From Diadema setosum (taxonomy: Eukaryota > Echinodermata > Echinoidea > Diadematoida > Diadematidae): 64,000 nucleotides of DNA. Below are positions 38,551 to 49,700 of this stretch, one piece after another. Made by a program: the position numbers and the translations under genes. Under the pieces are notes generated by a model, which saw only the letters and a program-made list of their open reading frames with translations, ran no database searches and was not told the origin of the DNA. The number at the start of each line of letters is the position of its first letter. Position 1 is the first letter of the stretch. The DNA lies in contig NC_092701.1 of the NCBI RefSeq assembly GCF_964275005.1, positions 13,328,670-13,392,669 of the forward strand, in the 5' to 3' direction.

Positions 38551-39240
38551 TGAGGTCATTTACCTCTCGAGATCATCAGAGGTCAAAGGCAGAAACTCGT
38601 CTGTGTGCCTTGGAATATGAAGACGATGTCATTGTACACAGATATGCTTGTTTTGTACATCGTTACCATGTTTGACCTTTCACCAATGATGTCATACTTC
38701 AATATTCTGATATTCTGAGGTCATTGACCTCTCAAGGTCATCAGAGGTCAAAGGTAGAAACCTGTCTGCTCTTTAGAATATGAAGACAATTTCATTGTAA
38801 GACAGATATGCTTGTTTTGTACATCTTAACAATGGTTACCATTAACCAATGACATCACAGATCAATATAATATTTTGAGGTCATTGACCTCCAAAGGTCA
38901 TCAGAGGTCAAAGGTTAAAACCTGTCAATGCTTCGTGGAATCAGAAAATGGTTTCCCTGAAGTATAGATGCATGTTTAGTGAATCATAACCACATATATC
39001 ATTCACAAATGTCTAAAAACATCGATATTTTGATATTTAAAGTTCATTGACCTCTGGAGGTCATCAGAGGTCAAAGGTAAAAACCTGTCAGTGCTCTGTT
39101 GAATCTGGATGATTTCTCTGTGGTATAAATGCATGTTTAGTGCAACATAACCACATATATCATTTGTAAATGTCTAAAAACATCGATTTTCTGATATCTA
39201 AAGTACATTGACCTCTGGAGGTCATCAGAGGTCAAATCAG
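38551..39240 (-). repeat. Right-arm tandem array with nuclear-receptor half-sites
   Basis: Inverted counterpart of the left arm. Unit cores lie at about 38551-38586, 38716-38752, 38876-38912, 39041-39077 and 39200-39236, with a period of 160-165 bp. Each has TCATCAGAGGTCA with further AGGTCA/TGACCT copies upstream. The linkers are the complement of the left-arm linkers, more diverged toward lower coordinates. Confidence 0.85.
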
Positions 39241-39440
39241 ACTTACCTCCCGATCTTAAAATAAATCTTATGGTATGTACTAACACTGGTGAAAGTTTCA
39301 TGCTTTAGTCAAATTTTGCACAATTCACGTGATTTTGAGGGCTTATCTGCTCTACTATAATCAACTGAGAAAGAAGAAAGGTCATTTGTATCGATGTGCC
39401 CATGAGCTAACCCCGAACTGGCTTATATTTGTCTACACCA

Positions 39441-40702
39441 GCAAAGTTCCTGAAGCAGTTTGTCCCTCATGTGCTAAGCTTCTTTATTCTCATTCCCATC
39501 TTGACTTTCGGTCTTTCTGTCGCCTGTGTCTCTTGTCTATTAGTTTACCAAGCAATTTTGTTTCTCGTTGTGTCTTCTTGTCTGTTCGAGGTCTCTGATC
39601 CTCCCTTCATTCCTCGCCCCTTCTGCAACTCCCTACACTCTCTCCCTCCCTCTCTCCCTCCCCCTCTCCCTCCCTCTCAATGTTTCTTTTTCTCCTTTAT
39701 ATCTATCATGTTTAAAGGGAGTCTGCTCTGTATGTCCTCTCTAACCATGTTGTTCCTCTCGTGGATCAAATCTGCCATGTACAACCAGTCAAAGTGCAGT
39801 CAGTCAGCACACCAACCGTTAGAACTTCACAGGTGCAACTTTTCGCACGACCAGCGCTGTGTCGAGTATAATATTGTCCTGGCCAATTAGATTGTATTCT
39901 CCAGTCAAATTATGAGGGATGTTAATTTATCACAATGCCATATAGAGACAATTGTAGGTCAAACAATCGTACTTCTATTTTCAAAGCATTATATGCACCA
40001 TCCCATCTCCTCTTCTTCTGACAACGATGTGGCTTTTTGTGATAGAATAATTCCATGTTAATGGAGAAAGTGTAATTTGACACGGCTTTCCATGTAAACA
40101 TAATGGTCCCAATGTCTGATTCATAATGCAACATGAGTTGGCATTGATATCCATCTGCAGTTATACCAATTGATTTGCTCTTACATATTCTAAAGCCTTA
40201 ACTAGCTGCTCGGTGACGAGATTACAACTTATCAACAATATTAATCGCTAACCTCTATACGCGTAGCATAAATCTGATACCAACCATATGCTGCCGTCCC
40301 CACCCCCTTCTTGCATTTGCATTTTGCGTGAACGAAGACAGATGTCAGTTCGAGAGAGGGCATTTCATTCATTGCCTTTTTCAATTGTATCAAGTATCCT
40401 CAACACATCGTCCGCTGAATGTCGGACGAGTGTTTCATCAACAGTCCAATGTAGGACATTGAACGGACAGGTGTGAGTTAGGACTGCCTGAGTCGTTTTA
40501 ATTGAAAGGAGGGAGAAGTGTGGTGTTGAGGAATTTTGGTCTCGTCTGCAACATTGCATTTAACAACGTCACAACTCTCATCATCCTGCCACTCTGTGAT
40601 ATTTGAGGACTGGATGATCAGCATCAAGATTTTGTTCTTTTTTTTTTTGTGTCCTGATGTTAGCTTGAGCTACTCATCGGAATTCCATTTATTCGGTCCA
40701 AT
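39441..40702. other. Spacer upstream of the nuclear receptor
   Basis: Contains a CT-rich tract (CCCTCCCTCTCTCC units) at 39637-39682. The promoter and any untranslated exon of the NR2E-like gene should lie here or further upstream, but no TATA box or clear acceptor was identified. Confidence 0.45.
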
Positions 40703-43700
40703 ATGGAATCGGAAAGATCTTCAGGTAAGAGAACTACGTGTATTGAAATGATCAATTTAGAGCAATGTCACTTTATTTTATTCTTAAATATCACACTATC
40801 TCATGATATAATATGTCAAGACAATCATACTTTGGCTCCTCCAATTCCAACAATAGCTAAACGTAGTCCTTGTCTTGGCGTTGCTCATCTTGATACGGAC
40901 CATCTTCTGGAAAGGCAAAAAGAATTTCGGAAAGATGGTTTAGACAAATCTTTTGCAAACTTATACTACAGTTACTCTGCAACAAATGGATAGTCAAATA
41001 GAATGCTATACTCTGATACTTTATTGAAGATAATAAAAGTTGATCCACATATCCATGTGGTACATTTTCGGAATTTGTGCATACATGTATAATGAAAATG
41101 ATGAACAGCGATATTATTGTATATCAATTAGGCAGTGATCTGAACACTTGTGGTGCTGCAAATGCACTTCGTTTAGGTATTATCACTAAAGAGACGATTT
41201 GATTTTAAATAGTATCACCAAGTCAAATCAATGCGTTTTCATCTCATGGTGAATGACACTTTGAAACCGACCTTCTCTTCGCCTCCAGGTGAGTCTTGAC
41301 CTTGTTTCTGGTAGCATATTGTTACAGTCAGTGAAAGCTGTATAATATCTTGTAATTCTTCAACCCAGTCCATCTCCAGCAGCATATGCATCCTCGTTAA
41401 TGAAGAGAATGCCCACTATTCACTGCGTTTTCAGAAGTATTCTTTCTCCCGTTGACATAAGTTGTTACTTTTTCGATTAGATGTGGCTCTCCGTCAGGTT
41501 TTATCATCCTCTCTTAGACTAGATTCTCTCTTTGCAACAAGCACATTCACTTTCATCGTCAACGTCTCTTCAAGCCACTTTTAGATGGGCCTGCGAGCTA
41601 TGTTGAGTTTAAAGCTGCACAGAGGAACGGAACAATGAAAGAAAAGTCATGTTCATCACATTGTTAGAATTTTACGTCAACAAAACTTTAATTTCCTTCC
41701 TTTTTATACTGTATATTTTCCACAACGTTGCATTTTATAAAGAAATAATGTATTCTTCCTTCTTAAGACCAAACATCTGAGACGGTAAAACTGGTCAGAT
41801 CAAGCGAGACCGAAGACAATCCATCCCGCCCATCTGAAGAACCAGAAACACCAAAGCCACAAGTGTATAAGACTTCTCCGTTTAAAGAGGACGCAGAATC
41901 AAAATGTGAGAATGAGACGAGAGATGGAGCAGATGGCAGCGAAATTTCACCAAGAACACCGACGAACAGTGTTTCAAAGTTCCTTGAACAACCATCAACA
42001 CCATCGGCTGCTACTACAACAGCAACCACCAGTCAATTCGACACTTCGTCCCTTATGGGGCTCGAGAGCATAGCCACCGTCGTGGCGCCTGGACTGCCCA
42101 TCGGCAGGACGCAAGACAGAGGTGCGAGCATTCAGTGTCAGGTGTGCGGCGATCGGAGCTCCGGGCGACACTACGGCGTGTACAGCTGCGATGGGTGTAG
42201 GGGCTTCTTCAAACGGAGCGTCCGTCGAAATCTGGCCTACATCTGTCGTGACGAAGGCCGTTGCGTGGTGGATGTTGCTCGAAGAAACCAGTGCCAGGCA
42301 TGTCGCTACCGGAAATGCTTGGAGGTCAGCATGAATCGAGATGGTAAGTGTACAGACCAGAGCACATGGCCAATATCTGAAGGTTTCTTTTCTTCCGTCA
42401 ACATCATTCGTTGCCTAGCTACTGACTCAAAGATGTCACGTCGTTTGTGAATTGTGGATTCTCGTAAGTTCATATTTTGATCTTCTGATGTTGGCATTTC
42501 CATTTTCCCTGACTACAAAGTGATTTGCAGCTCTTTATCAACTGACTCATATAAACGACTTAACGCAATATTGTTAGCATTCTATTTCATTTAAAATTAC
42601 CGCTTGAGATGTAAAGTTCTGATATTGTCAGAGATATCAAGTTTCATGTAGGAGGATCTATAAGTTTTGAACACACGGCACATGTTATTCATCGAAAAAA
42701 GTTTGAGCAGCATTTTTTTTTTTTTTTGGGGGGGGGGGTCAATATAAAAACATAATTTGAGTAAGGTGTCATGAAACTGTACTCTTTATTGTATACTATG
42801 TTAAGGACACTCAAAACAACGGACCTTTAACGCGACCAGCCCCACCTTGATGGAATAAGAACGGGGCCAAGAGGTTATACTATTAGGCTTTACGGCCACC
42901 TCAGTGTGATCTGATGCAAATTCATCGTTATTCGGGGGGGGGGGGGGGCATTGTCAGATATAATTTTTCTGACAAACTGTTTCAAGGTACACTGTACTGA
43001 CATTCTTGCATATGATTGGCTGAGAGCAAATTTTACAGGAAAAAAATCTGAAAAAAGCAACAATCGATGAAATGCCCCCTAATGTTCTAAGTGATGTACA
43101 TGTACATGGGTAGTGAGAGATGAATGAGCGGTCTAGCTTTAAACAAATTCGGCTGTCACACTCATTAATGTGGTGTGATGGAGCAAAAAGCAATCTTGAT
43201 ATGAATTAGTATTTTTTTTTAATTTCATTTCGACTTCAATTTATTTCTGCAACTTTTTTTTCAAGAATACAATGTAAAAACGAAAAACAACAATAACAAA
43301 TTAATTTTGGTATAGAAAAGGATTATGATTCTGAGGAACATCAAGTTTTACAAATTTGAAAAATCAGTTAGATAGAGAATACGGTAAATTGTTGTATTTC
43401 TCCCTTTTCATGACTTGTTCTACTTTGCTAGGGCCGTTATAAACATACGTAATGATCTTTATTGAGATGAAAGTCCTTTCCTCTGTCCCCAAAAAACCCC
43501 CCAAAAACAAACAAACAAACAAACAAAAAACAAACAAACAAAAAAACACCTTAAGGGTTTACTTACAGAAAAAGTGAGTGCAAGTGTGTACGGGGGGGGG
43601 GGGAGGGAGGAATCACGAATGGCCTGGTTTGATTTTACTTGATAAGATATGATTATACTAAAACGGACCATTAAGCTAACATAACCATACATTCGTTATT

Positions 43701-46700
43701 TCTAATTTCTTCATCACATGGAGTAAATTGCTATTGTTTGTTTGTTTGTTTGTGTGTGTGTGTGTGTTCATTATAACACAGACAAACGTACAAACATTTT
43801 GTTAGTTTGTATTTTTCCTCTATGTCTTGCATTGCAAAAGGTCTGCTGGAGAATTGTATTAATTTTGCATAACGAAGTAAAACACGACAACAGGAGACAC
43901 CTCGGGTTTCTATATGTGGCATTAAGCAAAGCCATGGCTCTGAAGCATCCAAGACAACTGGTGATGTAATCTATTTAAACTTTACTAGGACTTTTTCACT
44001 TGGGATAAAGTCAAATAGCAAGACTGGTTTACACTGGGCAAACGACCGTGGGATGTACGTCATATTTGATATGTGATAAGGCGCTGTTTAATAATGTAAT
44101 CGAGGCTTAAAGGAACAAAAGTAGCTTGACTGTTCGAAACACATTTTATTCACCGTCGCTATTTCTTTCACCATGTGTGGTTACCATGTCACCATATGTG
44201 TCGATTTAAAAAATATATACTAACAAAGTGGTGCTAATGCGCGCTAGGGAAAATTGCCCCTTAAAGTGTGCGTGAGTAATTAACCACTTCATCATCAAAT
44301 ACTTTAATCGTGTACAAGACAAACACTTCTTGTGTTTATCTGAACCTATAGTGTCGCGTGGCTCACACGATGATAGACTAAGAACCCCCTTTGGCTTTGT
44401 AATCGAGCTGCGTAAACAGATCGAAGGTGGCCGATAAAGGCTTGCAACATGTGCGAAATTTCCACGGCGTAGGTAAATTGTTAGGAAAACTTAGTAAGAA
44501 TGGGTGTAAAGTTATACCTTCTTTCAGGGATATGGAGGAATGAGAGTTATGACATAATGAGATATCAACGCAAAATCATTGTATTGGTGTTATAAGAATC
44601 AATCCTGCATAGCACTTTTCCATTGGATATATATTCCTACAGGGATGGGGATCAATTTGCATGAACAGCAATGGTTTATGTACTTGCAGTGGCCAGATTC
44701 AATTTTACACTCTCTACTCAGAAGTGCATTTAGTAGAGCCCTACCCTTCCTAAAATCAATTGCTGAGACTTGATCAATGAATATTACAGATTAACCTAAA
44801 AGTATCCTTTAATCTCTAACTGGAAATCAAACAACCAATCTTTGTCCTCGAAAGATCGGCGAATAAGCAACCGTAATACGCAGAGTGGATTATTGGTGTG
44901 TCGATGATCGTATCACAAGGTGTTCCTGTCTTTACTCAGCTGAGATGTATCGGCATTCTATTTCAAGAAGAATAGATCTCATCGACAATAGGGAAAACAA
45001 ACTTTGGAAAACCTAACTCACACTTTCTTGTTTCCTTTCTTACTCTTTACTTCTTTATTCTTACTTCTTTACTCTTGATCTTTTTGAGGCAAGAATTGGT
45101 AAACTAAGAGCTTTGTCACCGCCCACGATAAAACTACAAGAACAATGATTGCTTTTTATAATCGACAGTAGTCATGAGATCCACCATATACCCTGAGATC
45201 CACATCTTGTTCTCTTGTCTACCTACAAGGTGAGTTCTGGGGGTGTCATGTGTTATTGACACTTCATGAAGGGAATTCAGTGTACGCTATTCCAGGTGTG
45301 GATTGGGATGTTTTTGCTTTGGTAAAGATTAATGACCACTTCGTGTACTGTACCCTACATTATAGATCTGGAAAAAAAATCGACATAGATTTGCGTGGAG
45401 AAAAACAAATAACAGACAGAATTCAAGATCGCTTCTCCCTTATATTGACTGAACTGATGCGCGTATTTTGTTGATAGTGTGTGCTCTGGGTACACTACAG
45501 AATATAGCCATACTATGAATGTTCACGTGTTGTGTATACGTCCTTAAAGCGAGCTCGTTGTGGGGGGGGGGGGGGGAATAGGAGATGAACCAGATGTCCA
45601 GACACTCTGCCAGCGATCAAAGATCTCGATCAATTTGCTCACTACGTCACAATGACAGCTGAATCCTTCTTTGTGACGCACCATCCTGTTCCATACCGCG
45701 TGGATCCCAGCTTACTACTGATGGAAACGTCCTGTAAATACTATGATCTTTTCCCTCATACTTCACACATGAATTTCGGGCATAAAAAGTTTTGTCTTCT
45801 TCTCTCATCGAGTTTATCATACATTTCTCCAGAATTTAGAAAGATAGAGTAAAAAAAAAACACCACACCAGTGTTTTAATGAATATGATTAAAGGCGCAC
45901 CAAATGAGCGTTTTGACATAAAATATTGACTACTCAATAAGCCAAAGTCTCTCCACTGTACGCATGTATTTAGGAAGGCATATCTACCAAATACTATATT
46001 TACTATGCATCATTCATATACTCCTTTTTAAGAAGACTGTACTTCCTCGTTACACTCATTCACATCAGGACGCGAGTTCGTAGAATTCACGATTATGACC
46101 TACTCTAATAACCTTGATCTTACACAGATTGTTGAACGTGTGAAATCAACCATCGATCTTACTTCAAGAAGATTGATTTTTATGCCCTTTCCGAGTATTG
46201 ATTAATTCTTGCGCACGCTGCGCTCTTTTGCTTCAGCAAACGGCAAAAATCCAATATCAACACCGTGTTGTAATTTATTGTAGTTTATGATATGTCACTG
46301 TAAAATATCAAATAAGTCCAGGTCACGACAGCAAATGTGCTATTGATTTGGTAGTGGGGTGGATATCTATGGAAGGAAAAATCAAATGGAAACTTTATCA
46401 TGATCTTAAAGTTTATGGAGGGGAATGACACAAATTCAAAACCACGGACTGGTGTAGTTATATAGTATTTACACCGACATGAAAAAAAAAATCCTTGTAG
46501 ACGTCATTAGAAACAAAAACTAAACAGTGACTGGAATACAGATAAGTGTGGCATAATCATCAATAGCATTATGTATTTGCTGGTTAAATGTGAAAAGAAA
46601 TGTACATGTATGCTGTAATACGTGCAATGTAAACAAAACCAGGTTGTGAACAACGTTTCATTCATCAGCGTTTCATAATAGGAAATACACATGTAATTTG

Positions 46701-49700
46701 TATGATGACAAAACTCTCCTTAAACGTCGATTTGAATACTACGAAAATGTCCTATTTACGGGCCTAATTTGTAGTGTGTCCTATACACAAAGGGGTGATG
46801 ATATCGTACATTCGATGCATACAGTGTGAGCTATCTTTTGACAAAGCATGAATATGATATTTATAGAATATTTCATGTTGCGCAGTCCGTCCTCTAGCTG
46901 TCTCAACCTTACAACCTCATTCTCTGATACAAGGTCCATGTTAGGAAAGAATCGCATCCAGATAAAATGTGATCCGCCGATTCCATTCAAGATTTTGCTG
47001 TATATATCAATATCACTGTCATAATTTCGTTCTGCTTAATACAGAACAATATACGTTAAAGACATAATCTACCATTTGCAGATGAAACTAAAACCCAGCA
47101 TTAGTGCTTCATAATGGTTCTAAAATGCGAGTTAGGGGTAGAAATAACCATTGTAAAAAATTGAAGCAGTATAATCGATGTTAGGTATTGTTAACTATAC
47201 AAAATGTGAACAATAGTTATATTAAATTTTTCCAGACTAAACCGTCTACAGTTATGATTTAATGAGAGAAATAGTGATATCTTCTTATATTTTAGGCTTT
47301 ATTGCAAAAATATTACTGGTAGGATGTTTTTTGATACAACTGACCTACACATATGCATCAAAAGTGATACAATATATCTTGAACATTTTTAAAATCACTG
47401 CTGCCAAAGGTAAACGGTGCCTTTAAGGTCTGATCCTCGCATCTTGTGCAAACTAAAGTCAATAGATAATTTAAAAAATAGAATAATCCAAATAAGATTA
47501 ATTTACAAAAAGGATCGTTATTATACGACGCTATAGTGCAATTTAACTGGTATCAATGCATGAGTCCTAAATGCATGTTTTAAATACACACACACACGCA
47601 CATAATATGTGTGTACGTATACATATATATACACATATGCATACATAATTATGAATACATAACTCATTCATTGACTCTAAGCGTGAATATGCTTTTATGC
47701 AATAGTAAACCCAAAGCACGACCAATTTTCCTTATGTTCCTTCTGTTTTTTTGTCTAATTTCACAGCCGTACAACATGAACGCGCACCTCGAAGTTTTGC
47801 GCTTCCTTTTGGCGTCTCAGTCCCTCCTACGTCCACACCAAAGAATGACATCACACAAACCAAACCTAACCTGACACCAAGCTGGACGCCCCAACTAGTC
47901 CAACCACATCGACCCTTCCCAACAGGCTTTGGCTACGAACGCCGCTCAAGTTTCGCGCCTGTCGTGCCCGACTTCGCCACTCGACTTCCACCCAAACTAC
48001 CTGATCATGGCACACCGGGGGCGGGTCGTCAGATGCCAGTAGTCAATCACAAGTTTCAACCCTCGCTACAACATAGTTTTGGCGTGGACGGACTATTGCC
48101 ACCCTCAAGTGATGCCTATAAGGAAAACCCATCAAAGACGTCAGTCAGTAAGTAGTGTTGAGCTGCAAGGGAGGTGCAATGAGATGGCATTCTGCGTGGT
48201 GGCTTGGAATGCGTATCAAAATGCTTGTGCTTTTGTCATTTTATGATCATCACTGCTACAGACAATGGGGATCAGAGGTTTGATGTCACTGTTTATGAAC
48301 GTGACTGAAAAAAAGTTAACAACAAAGAAAAAGACATATAGACATGAGGACATACGCTTTAAATGCCATCTTGACGGTCTCATAAGGTGATTGTCAAACT
48401 TGTTAACATGTGGGCTGTAATGTATGCTACAATGTTATCTCGGCTCACTTTCAATTGTTTCTATGATACCTTTATTGCCTTCTTGCCTTTTACATAATGC
48501 TTCAGTAAAGCAGACAGCATTCGATCAACCGACGTACATTCCATCCGTCCTGCCTTTGCCTATCCCTCCGATGTCACGTGACCACCTTTACGAGAGCGCC
48601 GCACGTCTGCTCTTCATGACGGTGAAATGGGCGAGGGGAATCCCAGCATTCCTCACGCTTCCGTTCAGCGACCAAGCTATTCTTCTGGAGGAATCGTGGG
48701 CCGAGCTGTTCGTTCTCGGAGGTTGCCAGTGGTCTGTGGCGCAAAGCTGTGGTAAGGGAATCGACAAAGAATTCTTTGCAGCCATTGGATTTGCTCAGTC
48801 TCCAGAAGGCAATTAGCCATAGCCATGAGGAAATTGAATGATCTCTATCCGATGTTTTCTATCGCAACCATTCCTCTTGTCTGCCTGCATCTGAATTTGA
48901 ACATGCCATGTTCATTTCCTCAAAGTTCAAATCAGTATCATTTCCAGTATGTCTTTGGAAATAAGATACATTTTTTTTTTTGTACAAGCAGTCAACAGAA
49001 TGGTATATGTAATTTCATTCTAATCGAACCCATTCAGGATAATATTTTTTTTTTTTACTTTTACTCTTTACATGCAACAATCATGACAATCATTGTCGCA
49101 GCCACACATGCAGTTAGAAGGAGGTGGCGATATCTATACGTCCCTTACTCCCCGTGACATGTAAATAACATTCACCAAATATCCTTCTATGACATGAAAT
49201 CAAAGAGAAAGAGTCGTACAGTGCAAGTGTCATAATGACTTCTAGGGGTAAAGGAGTGCTGTAGTTGGTGAAATATGTACCAAATCATGATTTCTGTGAA
49301 TATTTTTGTTTTTGTCTATAACGAAATGATGAATAGTTTTAAAGGCATTATTTACCATTTACATAAATGTATGAAACAAAAACCAGCTTTAGTGCTTAAA
49401 ATAGTTCTGAAATGTGATTTAGGAATAGTAACAACCAATGTAAAAAGGTTTATTAGTTTAATCAATGATAAGTATTGTTAAATATCCAAAATGTGAACAA
49501 TAGTTAAAATAAAATTACTTCCAGAATAAACCGTCTACAGTTATGGTTTATCGAGAAAAAAGTGATATCTCCCTATATTTAGGCTTTATAGCAAAATATT
49601 TGCATGGTTGGATTTTTTTTCTTTTGGACACAACTGACCTACGCATATGCATCAAATGTGACAATCGACCGTTTTTTCAAATCACTGCTCCCAATGGTAA

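Larger units (their letters stand above)
32868..39440. mobile_element. Large foldback element with long arms of tandem repeats
   Basis: The outer ends are inverted: ATAAGCCAGTTCGGGGTT near 32873 and its complement near 39413. Then, in the same order inward on both sides, come AGCAGATAAGC, GAATTGTGCAAAATTTGACT, AAAGCATGAAACTTTCACC, AGATCGGGAGGTA and the ~165-bp tandem arrays. The left arm carries about 250 bp extra (roughly 32950-33230). The arms flank about 4 kb of interior holding a LINE fragment and a degenerate satellite. This plan recalls foldback transposons such as the sea urchin TU elements (long inverted arms with tandem subrepeats), but homology to TU was not tested. No transposase is seen. 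Confidence 0.7.

Noticed and set aside
33361-39240. Regular repeats that might suggest a CRISPR-like array
   Set aside because: The DNA is clearly eukaryotic, the spacers are themselves repeated, and the two arrays are mirror images within a foldback element.
41863-42450. Nuclear receptor starting at an internal Met and ending just after the first zinc-finger exon
   Set aside because: The frame reads into intron 2. The GT donor at 42344 and the AVQHERAPR exon at 47767 continue the protein in phase, and an upstream exon supplies the start.
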